NCBI RefSeq assembly: GCF_021134715.1
Contig: NC_060026.1
Span: 10,593,001-10,657,000 of the forward strand
Length of the DNA stretch: 64,000 nucleotides
Direction of reading: 5' to 3'
From: Daphnia pulex
Lineage: Eukaryota; Arthropoda; Branchiopoda; Diplostraca; Daphniidae
A program made the position numbers and the translations under genes. The first letter of the stretch is position 1; each line of letters starts with the position of its first letter. Positions 12,470 through 23,965 of this stretch are shown here, piece after piece. The notes under the pieces are model-generated. The model was not told the DNA's origin. It searched no databases and saw only the letters and a list, made by a program, of their open reading frames with translations.

Positions 12470-14800
12470 ATAACTATAATATGCCCTGTCTAAGTTGTAC
12501 ATTAAATTTGAGTGTATGTGTGTGTGTACATTTCTTAAAATGTATATTCAATTTTCAGTGTATGTGTGTGTGTACATATGTCATTGTTATAAAAGCAAAT
12601 GTTTACATTTTGTTAATGTATAAAAACCTGTCGCTCGCCAAACTTCCAGCTAAGCCGAAACGAGACTGCCCTTCTTACGGTCAGCTGCTTCCAATGGCCT
12701 TGTGAGCCACGCGCCATCTAGTGGTAACGGAAGAAAGGGCGCATTAACACAACATTTACCACAAAAGTTTTCACAAGTATCACAAATTTCTTCTCATTTC
12801 GATCGGATTTCGAAGATTTGTAATGGTCCCACCATGTTTGGATTACAGGATTTCCGCCATGGATCGTGACAGCCGTAGAACCATAATCGCCGAAAGTAGC
12901 GAACAGCACTACATCAACAACGTTTTTAATAATCCGGGCAATGATTACGAAATGATCGCTCTGAATTCGACTGGGTATTTTTAATGTTTATTCTGTATCT
13001 CTTTTGAGTTCTTTTTTTTGCTTGATTTTTGTTTTTTTGTGTTTTATTTATTATTCCCTTAGTCCTATCAAAATTCTGGAACCTATCCAACGCTACTTGG
13101 TAGGTGAGGCAATCTTTTATCTTCCTCTTCGTCCCGAGTCCATTCCCTTCGTCTAGTTTGTTGTTTTGTTGAACTTTTTAACGATGAAAACTTTCCATCA
13201 AAATTGTTTAGATGTTTTAAAAGTTAATCTTTAATCATTTTAATAGTTTGGAGATTTGGCAATGGACGGCCATAAGCCCATAAGGCAAACCAATGACGCG
13301 TACCCCTAATATGGCAACCTAGCGGCGGACATATTAGTTAAAAATTCACTTTGTACGATGTGAAGTTTTTATAAGTAAGGGAGAACTTAGATTTTATTCT
13401 GTCGTTTTACTCTAGTTTATAATGGTAAAACGTGTTGCAATAAAATAAAAAATGTTGCAACATTCTTGGAAGTTGAAGCGAAGTTTCATGTTAAACCTTA
13501 CGAATTCTTTTGTTTCATTTGGAAACATGCAGCACTTATGAACCTAGTGAAAAAAAAACAAAGATTTAATTGAAATTCTTTTTAAAAAATTTCGGATACC
13601 ATTGTTGTCTAACAAGTAACAAGAGAAAATTGAATTTAAGTTTGAAAAACAAGAGTAAAACTTTCCACCTACCCATTAACGAATGAAAAGCCAGAACATG
13701 GAGACGATAAAACAGTACTCAAAATGACAACACTCGTTAGTATGTTCATTTGATTGCCTTTCGTAAATTTTAAGTAAAAAACACGTTGCTGAAGACTTCA
13801 AATGTTTCTCAGCTAAGCCACAATTATCTATTTATCCTTCCTATTCTAACGAGATAGCAATATCGAACGACAGATAACGAAGTTGATCCCTTCTTTTTTC
13901 GCTGATTGGCTCTTGCTCTAGGAAAGGATAAAGAATTCTGCGATCCTCTCGCCGTCATAGGACTACATTCAAGTTTACAGGCCTTAACCATTACGTAGGC
14001 CATGAGTGAACGTAGTGGGCGACAGTCGAAGGCTACGGGCGTTCAGAGAACTAACGCTGTCTTCTAGATTTTATTAAAGAATCTGAGGGTGAAGACCTCT
14101 GGCTTAGCAGAGCAAAAATAGGTAACCATGGAAATGTAAATCTAATCGACCAAAAATCAGTAGAGGTTTTTTTAAGTTCTTTTTCCTAGTTTGCCCTTGG
14201 TAACAGAGGTGATTAAGGCTGCTTCCAACAATAAAAAAATGATATTACCCACAGCTGCATATTATTAAATGATTCTTTAATTCAAACGTGTCTAAAAAAT
14301 AATATCAATTTTGAAATAAGTTACGATTTGTTGGAACTAAGAAAATATAAAAAATAAGGGGAATAAATTAATAATCCTTCAAATAGATTAATGGCAGTAA
14401 AATGAAAATTAAAAACCCTGCGTGCTGTTTGTTTTACTTCGTTCTTAAGGGTATTTTGATTTCGTACTTATGGTACAATCGACTTTTGCCTGTTTATTAC
14501 CTTTCTGATGTCACATGATATGATTTATTTACGTTAGTAGGGCGTATTTTCTTAACTTCAATTTCTTCAAGTCCAACTGCTGTGGTAGTTTGGTTAGAAA
14601 GAAAATCATTAAGCCAGTTCAATGGAGTTTCAATTGGGTTAAAACTTTCAGGAGGTAAAGACACAAAAAACTAATATAGAGAAAATAAACTTCGCACATT
14701 GTGCAGCTGCACCTGTTGTCACCAAAACCTCAAAATGACCTTAAACATAAAAAATATAAACGTCAAAACTCTGCCACTTCAGCCAGTTGAATCAAATTCA
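12470..14800. other. No supported gene; possible small exon at 12858-12980
   Basis: A short frame at 12858 starts MDRDSRRTIIAESSEQHY and continues NNVFNNPGNDYEMIALN to a stop near 12983. It has a fair start context (GCCATGG) but no recognised family or downstream exon. The rest is AT-rich with no motif that I can support. Confidence 0.35.
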
Positions 14801-14804
14801 GTTC

Positions 14805-15511
14805 TTAAAGCGAGACTTGGATATTCACCCCGTAGGGCATGTATCCGTCGAGCGCCTCCATTGCCTGCACGGCATCGAAACAGTTAATTCCAAAATGAAC
14901 GAAGGTGGAATTCCTCATCTTTTTCACACGCCAGATGGGCCTATTGGCCTCTAAGCCCTCCCTAAGCTTGTATCCGGTGAAATCGTGCGTAACGTTACTC
15001 ACATGAAGCACCTTTCCCTAAACGTAAGAAACGACACGTCACCAGCAGCAGCAGCAACCACAACAGCATCACGGCTGGTCTTACTTATTGCAAGGGTCGT
15101 CACATAGAGCAACAGTCACCGATAAACAGTGGAGGAGCCCACTTTTTCTAAACATGCCACAAAGACAAATTTTCAATCAGGGACTTATGGGTCATCGACA
15201 TTAGCCGTGATGCCGGTTTCCATCAACTTATCGGGTTCATTTGGCGCTTCGCGGGGTGCAAAGATAACTTTCTGTTGCGGCTGGATTTGCCATTTTACTC
15301 TGCGCAACGCTTCCATCCATTGGTTGGCTTCGTTAAGAATCTCCATAAAAGTCAGTTTCTGCAAGTTTTGAGCCGTTTGCTGTTGCTTTAGTGGTTGAAC
15401 ACACTTGAACACAAATTCAAGTTGTATGTAGATTTGATTGTTTCTCTCAACTCTGTAAAACTCTGTTGGAATGCGCGCGAGCCATTGAATTTTCTGTGTT
15501 GAGTAGTTCAC
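14805..15511 (-). pseudogene. hnRNP Q/R-like fragment with intact RRM3 exon
   Basis: The exon at 14805-15017 is 213 nt, the same length and phase as the terminal exon of the copies at 15.94 and 48.6 kb. It encodes KVLHVSNVTHDF, WRVKKMRNSTFVHF and AMEALDGYMPYGVNIQV, an RRM3-type domain, then a stop. Upstream on the same strand, 15185-15511 is open and ends with sequence like the linker after RRM2 (NEANQWMEALRR, then APREAPNEPDKLME, compare WADPxxExDPEVM of hnRNP Q/R). I find no good donor joining the two segments and no RRM1. I therefore call it a partial, probably dead, third paralogue. Confidence 0.55.
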
Positions 15512-15936
15512 ACGGAATCATCACCGTTGCGGTACGTGCCCAATCACGGCGGGTCAATCTTTTTTTTGAATTTTCCTTCCCGTTTTCCAGTCAACGTGTC
15601 AAAGTGTGGATTTCATTTACGACACTTTTTTTTCGGAAATGATTGTAGAACTCGACATGGACACACACACTCATAGTTTTTTTATTCCGAGAGTCATTTA
15701 CATACAAAAGTTTATTTTAGTTGTTGTAAGATTTATCCGGTTCAAAACCAATAGGGACGAAGAGCCCTTAAGAAACACGACAAGCATAGAATTTTTACAA
15801 GAATAGATTATTCTATTTACGAAATCAAAAAAATTTCAGGGACAAAGCCCAAGGGGTAACGTAAGGTAACGTGCGTAACGTAAAAAGAAAAAAATATGAA
15901 AAAATCGACCTCTTAATCTTTTTCAGTAGTGTCCAA

Positions 15937-17480
15937 TTACTTAAAGGACACGGCCAAACTCAGCCCGTCGACTGTGCGGCCATGTAGAGCTTCTACAGCC
16001 TTCGCGGCATCGTCCCTGTTCTCGTAATGAACGAAAGCATAGTCGTCGAACTTTTCGACCAGCTGGATGGGGCCATGCTCTCCGAACATTTTTTTTATAT
16101 CTTTCAAGTTGATTTTGTTCGGAATGTTTCCAACATGCAGTACCTTTGTCTGAAAAAATTCAAGAAAACGTTAACAAATTAATTGGCAAAAACGTCTATT
16201 GGAACCTAAATATATATAAAGAAATTTTCTTTTAAATAAATGAAGATTCGTTTTTTCACTCTGCTTGCGAAATGGCGCCGTCAACAATCTTGTGCTGTTG
16301 TGCGTACACCCCTTCATTGGGATCGGCCCAATCGACGATGATGTCTGATCCAAAACTTGAATTGTGCCATTGCTTAAGATGTTTTTGGGTAAAAGCAGCT
16401 GACTAAATCGAGTCATACTCTAGAAGACAGAATCCCCAGTTGGGCTTCGTTTCCGCAGAGATAACACTCAATAGGCTTCCTGATGAAGGAAATTAAAATC
16501 AACACGAGAGATAAAAAATAAGAGAGCTAAAGCCACTATGCCAACCAGAAGAGTTGAATTCGGGTACTTTTTTTTTTGGGGGGGGGGGGTTGTGTCATGT
16601 ACCTGATACTTGGCTGAATTTTGTCTTGATTTCGTCTTTGTCCTTGGATTTCGAAATGCTACCGACGCATAGGCAATTCGGGACGTTTGCATTGACATGC
16701 ATAGCTCCAGATCCTTTAATAATCAAACCGTTTAGCAACGAGTATATGAAAAAAAATCATCGTTAATCGTTAATCGTCTTGTAAATGGATAAATTATACC
16801 ATATTGATTGATATGGCTTCCATCGTGGTAAAATTCACGTAGCCAAAACCACGGCTGAGGGTCGACAATGGGTCCATCACTAGTCTTAGACGCCAAATTA
16901 CACAGCAGTCTTCAAAAAGTGGAATGATGTCTTCAACCATAACATCACATGGCACATTCCCAAAGAAAACCTAGAGAGAAGATATTTTTTTAAATAATAT
17001 TAATAATAAAAATGGTTGGGACAACTTACTTCATAACACTGAGGTGGTTAGGGACCGATCCAGGTCAGAGGAGGACCTCCAAATGTTGTTTGTGCTTTGG
17101 TCACTGTGACAACGTATGAATAAACTATATCCAGTTCTTGAACTCCACCAGTTCTCTTCGGGATGACTGAAGTGGCCAAATCTTGTGAATCCGTCTCCAG
17201 AAGGGGGATACATGTTTTGTATGTTTAGGAAACAGAATCCAGGAACTTAGGGATAATTTAATGCTGTGGCAAACTAAAATTAATCAAGAACTAAGTAAAA
17301 CAAATAAGTAATTGATAAAAACTACTCTCACTACTGGATAAAAATCTTCCACTACAGATCCAAAGAGATCACAAAGGGTTCTAACGTCTTTTTCTCTCTG
17401 TTTCTCTTCGTTTGTTAAAAATAGCTTATTGTCTGTTAAAATTCACGCGAAAATAAAGGATAGACATGGAAAAGTTTACA
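15937..17480 (-). pseudogene. hnRNP Q/R (SYNCRIP/A1CF)-like gene copy, broken
   Basis: This is an inverted copy of the sequence at 47.47-48.80 kb with introns retained. In order on the minus strand: an N-terminal segment (KDVRTLCDLFGSVVEDFY, near 17430-17340); a second exon with TFGGPPLTWIGP and PPQCYE; RRM1 (VFFGNVPCDVMVEDIIPLFE, then RGFGYVNF); the first half of RRM2 (LCVGSISKSKDKDEIKTKF); the second half of RRM2 (SVISAETKPNWGFCLLEYDS, then IIVDWADPNE); and RRM3 in an intact 213-nt exon (15937-16149). The GGPP-W-GP...CE-V linker before RRM1 is diagnostic of the hnRNP Q/R-A1CF group. Lesions: two in-frame TAA codons in the exon before RRM1, and an acceptor before the second part of RRM1 that reads TTG where the other copy has TAG. 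It cannot make the full protein. Confidence 0.8.
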
Positions 17481-19070
17481 GAATTTACGAAAATAAAAAA
17501 CAATTATTTATATATCGTATTGCGGAGCCAATGTCAATATGACAACCGAGACCAAAATGTAGTCGGCTATTCATAGCCTGCTGTTCTTGAATTCAAAACA
17601 ACATTTCAATTTCTTTCCCGAATCCGAAAGACGTAAATCAATGCACTACACCTTTTCTTACACTAACCCATATTTTTTCCAGATTAGTTTACTCTGATTT
17701 GGCTAGGAAGACTCCCAATTTTGCCCCGTAGAGTATTGTCCGTAAACATAAAACCCTTTAGCATGAAAAAACAGACGTTTTATCCAGTTCAATGCAGTTC
17801 AGTTTGGAAAACGACAAGTGTCCGTGAAAAAAAAATAGTTGTGTTTACGTGTAAACAAAAATGGGCTTACGTCTAGCCGTTAGCCAGCTAAGCGCGCTCC
17901 AATTCGGCCACCAGCAACACTTCCAGATTCGCTCCGTAAAGCCTAGTCAAACCCAGAAACCACTATCATTTTTCTTGAACCAACTAACATATTTTTTGTT
18001 TTGTTTGGTTTTATTTTTTTTCAAATATCAACATAGATTCTTTTGAAGGTTACTATTTCCATCCGTTTCATTCTCTCCTGTATCCACTTTTTCCATGATC
18101 ATACGACTCCCTGTTCTGTTTTTTTAATTGCTTCATTAGCGCAGTTAAGTCAGCCTAATCTACAATGATACTGGTGTAAAATTTTTTGACACACTGATGC
18201 TGAGACGTCTCTTAGCAATCAAAACCAACTCCAGGGAGTCTAAGTCGAGGAAGTCAACTCCAGAGTTTCCACTTCATTCGATGTGAAATATGTCATTCTA
18301 TGTCAAATGTGACGTATTTTTAAGGTTTAATAATATTTTTTGGAAAATGGGGAGAGAAAAAAACAAAGGGGAAACTTAATAAACAAATGAAATTCCACAA
18401 AATATGGTGGAAGAACTAGTAGTATTATGAAAATGTCTTTCCTTTTAGCAATATGTAAAAGTTATAAAGAGTAATATTTTTATTTTGTTGAGTATTCTTT
18501 GATTAAAAGATTCCCGAAAAAAATGTAGCTCGATCAAATACCAGACGAAGTATATTGTACAGTACTACAACATGCTATAACAATAACAATAGGTATTGTT
18601 AAGTTTTCTCCATATTCCCTTTTTCTTGCTCTGGAAGTGCATCAGTTTCTTCAACCTTAGAACTCAGAAGAATCTGAAACCAGGATATTCTTATGTGTCG
18701 ATAGTGGAGAAAAGGTACCTATAAGATATAAGTTCAACATTTCTTCTTTTGATTACTGATAAATTGTTCATTTATTCCAGGATGCCATGTCCATAACATA
18801 AAATATCCAAACTGGATGCAGCAAAAAAATGTTATGTCCTAGTAGATCCAGCAGATTAGACTATTGCCACCACTAACCTTCTAGCCAGCGAGTCAGTGGC
18901 AGTAGAGCATACCAGTAAGTTTTCCATTGATGAAAAAATTAGTTGAAGAAAACATTAATGCAATGATAGTCAGGACTGGCTACAAGCTGGATGTTAGAAC
19001 GTGGAAGAGGAGGTATGGAGGACTATAACCAAACTGGAAAGGTTTTTAACCCTTGCAGTCTACTTTAATA
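17481..19070. other. No recognised gene
   Basis: AT-rich sequence with many stops. The small + frame at 17861-18046 lacks any family motif. I see no RNA gene or repeat that I can support. Confidence 0.4.
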
Positions 19071-19076
19071 GGGTAA

Positions 19077-19995
19077 AACAACGAATTCCGGACAGCATCT
19101 CGGATACGCGAATTCCGGACGGAAAAGCCGATTATTTCCATTTACAATTATAAAAAAAGGACGAAATTTTAACAAAAACTAATGAATGAATTTCAAAATA
19201 TGGAAGAGAATACGCAATTGAGCCAAAGGGCATCTAAAAATACGCTGTATTAATTGAGAAATCATGAATTAAAATTTCTCAATTTAGCTTACGGCTGAAA
19301 ATTTTGGCTCTGTGTTGTCACTTAGTAAAAAAATTTACGGGGTAAGGAATTTCTAAGGTTAAAACTGGAAAAATCCCTTAACTAATTATATCAATTGATA
19401 GAGAATTGAAAGATCTACAATATTATAAAAGTTTTTGTCTTTATTTTGAAGAATTTTCTTAAATATCAATGAAAATAGAAAAAAGGCCGAAATGCGAATT
19501 TAGGACAGCTGACGCGAATTCCGGACAGAAAATTTTGAAAAAAAATTATTTTATTTAAGTTTTTTTGCGTGGTTTTTCATCATTAAAAAAAAAGATTTGA
19601 GTGACAGAGGATCGAATCTTAGCAGATCCAAAAAAGCTGTCGTCATAATTTTTCTTTTCCCGTTCCACTTGTTTATCAAATTTTTAAAAGTTGTAATGAT
19701 TCAGTAATTTTAGTGAAAAATGTTTTGAAAAAAATCGAGCAGTTAGTTTTACAATGACTACCATTCACCTAAATGGTGTATCTTTTGTTCGGAATGTTTG
19801 TTATTGTAAAATAATTAAAGTCTTTACTATTTTTAATTTGATTCGCATGCCCGTAACTCCCATTTCGCTTGAAATCCACCAAAAATATTCGAATGGCGAC
19901 AAAAAGTTTCAAAATCACTTATATGTAGTTTCAGTCTTGCTCCCATAAGGGGCCATGATGCGAATTCCGGACAGACTATAGACTGTCCGCTCACC
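19077..19995. repeat. Region with dispersed GCGAATTCCGGACAG motif
   Basis: The 13-15 base word GCGAATTCCGGACAG or a near variant occurs at about 19083-19095, 19108-19120, 19494-19508 (one variant with TTTAGG), 19514-19528 and 19960-19974. The last copy is followed by an inverted CTGTCCG, forming CGGACAG-ACTATAGA-CTGTCCG. The spacing is irregular, so this is not a simple satellite. It probably marks the body of an unidentified mobile element. Confidence 0.55.
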
Positions 19996-20283
19996 AATCG
20001 ATCATTATGGGCAGTGGCCTAGAGTGGCACGGAATCTCCAATCTAATCAAACTTAACGCCATTCGATAGAGCTCGTTAAGCCGATTCGAATGGTATATGG
20101 GAAAGTTTGTGCAAATGAACGCATCCCTGAGTAAATCGACTTTAAAGTTTTTGGTTTACCGGGCTTCCGTAGCGTCCTTGGCCGCCCCTTTGCGCACCCC
20201 TGAGCCCACCCCTCGTCCCTTGAGGGATCACCCCTATTTTATTTCTCGGTACCTGAGAGCCTTTTTTCGAAAAATTTTTGTCC

Positions 20284-20358
20284 GCCACCGGACTCGAACT
20301 CGGAACATGATTGCTTAACATGTAACCAACCGAGTACTATAAACACTACACCATGGAA
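20284..20358 (-). repeat. tRNA-like sequence (possible SINE head)
   Basis: On the minus strand it begins near CCATGGTGTAGTGTTTATAG (A-box-like) and ends GAGTTCGAGTCC (B-box-like), followed by GGTGGCGGA. The T arm pairs only partly and the D loop is over-long, so it is not a working tRNA. It is more likely a tRNA-derived SINE head or a tRNA pseudogene. Confidence 0.45.
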
Positions 20359-20575
20359 GTTGTGGAGAGAAATAGGTTTATTAATAGAACAGGAAAATAT
20401 ATAAAGATACCTAGAGATAATTCTCATTTATACTTACTCCACGAGTTGCAATCCCATGGCTAGTGCTAAAAATTTCCCAATGCTCTACACTGCTGTTTGA
20501 TGACCCTTGGAAGTGGCTCAAATATATTACAGTCAATCTAGATTTCAGATATCCCTCTTCTTTACGTTTAAACGG

Positions 20576-20833
20576 CCCTACTAGCACAGAGATATCCATA
20601 GGTATCCATAGGATATCCTATGGATGTCAGAGCCGATCCAGTTGGATCGGCAAGCCAAACAGAGATCGTGTACGTTCCGCCCTCTCAGTGTGGTGCAGAT
20701 AGGCCCAGTTTCCCCCATGTACATATATATATATATCTGGTAACCACTCGTGTATGTCACTTTCGCATGTATTCTAGTTGTTGACTACGGAAAATAAACT
20801 CCGGACAATACTCCAACCTCGGAGTGCGTCCAG

Positions 20834-20879
<46 letters not shown>

Positions 20880-21130
20880 CAGTTGGATGTCCCAGTTGGA
20901 CGTCCTATGGATGTTTAAAGGATATACTAATGTCCTCTCCTGTGGACGTCCAACTTTGGATATCCATGGACGTCCAAAAAACGGACGTCTTTGGTATCAG
21001 TTAAAAATTTGGGAAAAATTAAAAGATCTAACTTCATCGGGGATCGAACCCGGGACTCCTGGATGACATGCCAGTATTATGCATCCATACTATACTTGTT
21101 CTTATCAATTTGAAACAAAGGGGATATTCA
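20576..21130. mobile_element. Nested repeat rich in GGATATCC/GGACGTCC, interrupted by a poly(A) retroposon
   Basis: The left end, CCCTACTAGCACAGAG at 20576, is the same terminal word as the foldback element at 21136. Dense near-palindromic words (GGATATCC, CTATGGATGTC, GGACGTCC) follow on both sides of the poly(A) insert at about 20784-20877. A minus-strand tRNA-like sequence with a perfect B box (GGTTCGATCCC) lies at about 21031-21095. I infer an older related element into which a retroposon later inserted. Confidence 0.5.
20784..20877 (+). mobile_element. Short poly(A) retroposon, copy 1
   Basis: The body is GACTACGGAAAATAAACTCC, then GGACAATACTCCAACC, then TCGGAGTGCGTCCAGCT, followed by a run of about 41 A. 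It shares this body with the element at 49889-49953. The body can fold as GGAC-(aat)-ACTCC-loop-GGAGT-(gc)-GTCC, a 3' stem-loop of the type that LINE reverse transcriptases recognise in some SINEs. The 5' boundary is uncertain. Confidence 0.65.
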
Positions 21131-21135
21131 AGCTT

Positions 21136-21573
21136 CCCTACTAGCACACAATGTCCACAGGACGTTCTATGGATATTCTGTGAACGAAAACCGTCCGTCT
21201 GTTTAGCGTCAGCTACGGATATCCTATGGATGGAATGTTTGGATCAAGAAAACACGGTCCATACTGGGATGTCCTATGGATGTCCATCGGTACCAATCTG
21301 GGATGTGAAATTAATCGTTCGTTTCAGATCCTTATTCTGATATCCATACGATGTCCAATACTCATCACGAATGTACGGCTGACTTCACATCCGAGATTGG
21401 TACCAGATGGACATTCATAGGACATCCCAGTATGACCATCCGCGACCAACCGTTATCTGGATCAAAATATACCATCCATAGGATACCCGTAGCTAACGCT
21501 AAACGGACAAACGGAAAATGGACCGTCGGATATCCAATGGACGTCCTATGGACAATGTGTGCTGGTAGGGGGA
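21136..21573. mobile_element. Foldback element with long imperfect terminal inverted repeats
   Basis: The left arm starts CCCTACTAGCACACAATGTCC. The reverse complement of the right end starts CCCCTACCAGCACACATTGT. Both then share GGACGT, TTTAGCGT-AGCTACGG, TATCCTATGGATGG, CATACTGGGATGTCCTATG, ATGTCCATC and GGTACCAATCT-GGATGTGA. Each arm is about 190 bp around a loop of roughly 60 bp. No open reading frame is plausible, so this is a non-autonomous foldback or MITE-like element. I could not see a clear target-site duplication. The + and - open frames through it are shadows of the repeat. Confidence 0.75.
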
Positions 21574-21903
21574 GCACGTTTTTAGATATTGTGTACATCT
21601 CCCCCCCTCCACACGGCCTTATACGCCGACGTGTGAATTGTTGCCCTTGATCCACTTGCCAGATGTCTGAATGTAATTTCAGTGAGGATGGAAAGCAATG
21701 CACCAAGGAGTAAGAGGAAGTCCAGTCAAAGTTGGAGATGCACTTATTCGTTTGATTTGACATTGATGCTGTGGTCACCACATGAATAAGCAACTTTTGA
21801 ACTTGAAAAAGAATAACAGAATGATATTAGTTTCTCTATCGAAATGTACATTTGTCAGTTTACTTACTCATCTGGACTGAAGACCATAAGAAATGAAGAT
21901 TTT

Positions 21904-23010
21904 TTTAAATTGCCAGGTTTTGATCGCACGGAACATTCCGTGCGTTTCAAAAGACGTGATTGAAAAGGTGTTTGACAGATTCGGACCGATTGAACGGGTA
22001 GATCGCCAAAAAACTCTGCTATCGTCCGATTTTTGGAAGCAGAAGACGCGAGCAATGCCCTGAATGGCCTTAAAGGTCACGAGTGGGAAATTAGAAAAGG
22101 TCCTCTTCTTTATAAATGGAAAAAAGGGAAGTCCGTCAAGCGCGATGGTAAGCAAGCTGTGCCACCGTCGGAAAAGTCACATCCCGAACTAGATTACGAT
22201 AACGAGGGGATCAAAGCAGCCGTCGTGGAACTTGATGCCGAACTGAAAGCAGGTAAGAAAAATGTATATTTTACTCCAAATTTACAATTTTCTTTCCAAC
22301 AGAAGTACGAAAGGAGGTGAGGGTGAGTCGGCAACGGGCCAGGGTTCAGATGCCCAAAAGATCGGACTCAGCGGAGCTGAAGTACCCTAACACTAGGAAC
22401 CATACGGTACCACTTCTCTAAAAAAAACTACCCCTTTTTACTTATTTAGTTGGTTCTTATTCTAAGTAAATTCTGCCCCTCCAATTTTGTACTACCATGT
22501 GTTATCAAAACTCCTGCCCTGTATTTATGAAAATCCAATCAATCTCGTTCACTTCTTCTTTCTACTATCTTTACTTTGGATACACCTTTTCTCGTCTTTC
22601 TTCTTTCTCGTTTTTTGCTTGTCGTGGTTCAGTTATTTCTTCTCCTATCTTGTCTATGGATGCACCTTTTTTTCATCTTTCCTTTCTCGTTTTTGCTTGT
22701 CTTGGTTCTTTCCGTCTCTGTTTGGTTATTGAATCCTGTAGATCGGATATATCTTGCAACAAAATTCTGCTCAATAAAACTTTAGCAGTTTTTTTTCACT
22801 AACGCTAATGCACGGCCTGTGCGTCAATTTGTGTGTGGCCTTCAATTGAAACAGCAAAAAACAGGGAGGGGGGGGGTATATGATGAAAAATCTGCACCCG
22901 TACGATGCCCAAAAACATTATAACGGCAATGGATCGTAGTTTAACAAACTGGATCCGCAGGATCTTTGTTATTACAGTCCAAGAGCGTGTCTAAAGTCGT
23001 CTTTGGATTG
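21904..23010 (+). pseudogene. RRM protein fragment, copy C (best preserved)
   Basis: The first part reads VLIARNIPCVSKDVIEKVF, then DRFGPIERVDRQ, the front half of an RRM. One frame change later comes the back half (AIVRFLEAEDASNALNGLKG) and a Lys-rich segment (HEWEIRKGPLLYKWKKGK, KRDGKQAVPPSEKS, IKAAVVELDAELKAGK) open to 22320. The pyrimidine-rich block with GTAGATCGGATATATCTTG recurs at 22640-22760. A remnant of the Gly/Gln tail (GYMMKNLHPYDAQKHYNGNGS) lies near 22875-22937. A one-base change in the A-run at 22011 would restore the RRM frame. Copy B shows the same displacement, so the shift predates the duplication or both descend from a pseudogene. I cannot name the exact RRM family. Confidence 0.6.
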
Positions 23011-23276
23011 TTTGGGTATGTAATTTTTTGCATGCTTGCCAGATTGAAACAATATTACCAAGAGTAACAGGGGACCAGCAGTGATGCCAAAAAAATGTTG
23101 TGCGATAAACAAGACTAAGAGGTAAGAGCAGAGTCTGCTAACAGTAGGTATTCTAATGAAATGGCGAACCAGAGATAAGGAGATGGGCCACTCTGTGTAA
23201 AGTCCAGCAGTGGATTTTTTCCCCCCTCCTCCTCCTTTTCGACTGCCCTGCTCCTTTCTGCGAGCTCCGGAAAAAT

Positions 23277-23530
23277 TACAAAAAAAAATTACAACTTTAA
23301 CTCAACTTTTTACGCTGAATCGAAATTTGAAGTCAGGATAAGCCTAATATCAACATACGCATGTGTATTCAACTGCGAACGAATTTTTATTTTCACGCAC
23401 GCTACTATGCGGCTGAACCACCAATATGAATGAAAATTACAACTCAAGGACACATTTTTTCGTTGAATCAAAATTTGAAGTAAAAATAAGCCTTACATGA
23501 ACACACGCATGTGTATTTAACTGCGGGGAG
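23277..23530. repeat. Diverged tandem duplication, period about 157 bp
   Basis: Two units beginning AAATTACAACT near 23277 and 23434 share the words GAATC-AAATTTGAAGT, ATAAGCCT, CA-ACGCATGTGTATT and AACTGCG. It is non-coding and its function is unknown. Confidence 0.65.
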
Positions 23531-23715
23531 GGGGCGGGGCGATCAGTTACTTATGTCACGTTGAGAATAACAAGTTGTTTCACATTGTACAACAATACAC
23601 AAAATATTTAAGAATAAATGTATTTTGCAAACGTTTTTGTATTAAACCCTAGATTAAAACGATTTGATACAATAATCATTACAAACTAGCTATAAAAAAA
23701 GCACACTGTAATGGA

Positions 23716-23755
23716 AAAGTCGACTCTTATAGACTAGTCGATAAGAATCGACTTT
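23716..23755. repeat. Near-perfect 40-bp palindrome
   Basis: AAAGTCGACTCTTATAGACT is followed at once by AGTCGATAAGAATCGACTTT. The arms match except for about two positions. There is no loop, so extrusion as a cruciform or a recent palindromic insertion is possible. It lies in DNA without genes. Confidence 0.7.
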
Positions 23756-23965
23756 CCTCAATAGAAAAAGAGACACTGTGTGGTTCGTGGCTAAGGATCG
23801 ACGAGTAGTCTGCGACCATTTTGCAATTTTAAGAAAAAAAAAAATTATTTTACTTTTCATTCCTTAACCAATCGTCGTAACACCATGAAATTTTGATCTA
23901 AGATTCGCATTACTAACATCTACGTCTTCTGATTTTTTAAATATTTTATTGCAATTTGAACCCAT

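Noticed and set aside
19077-19974. GAATTCCGG words as cloning-adapter contamination
   Set aside because: EcoRI-linker-like words could suggest vector or adapter sequence, but they are embedded at irregular spacing in otherwise genomic AT-rich DNA, and one copy is diverged (TTTAGG).
20837-20877. Poly-Lys reading frame through the A-run
   Set aside because: The A-run is the tail of a retroposon, not coding.
21365-21793. Open frames on both strands at 21.0-21.8 kb as a gene
   Set aside because: They run through the foldback arms and have no conserved protein motif.
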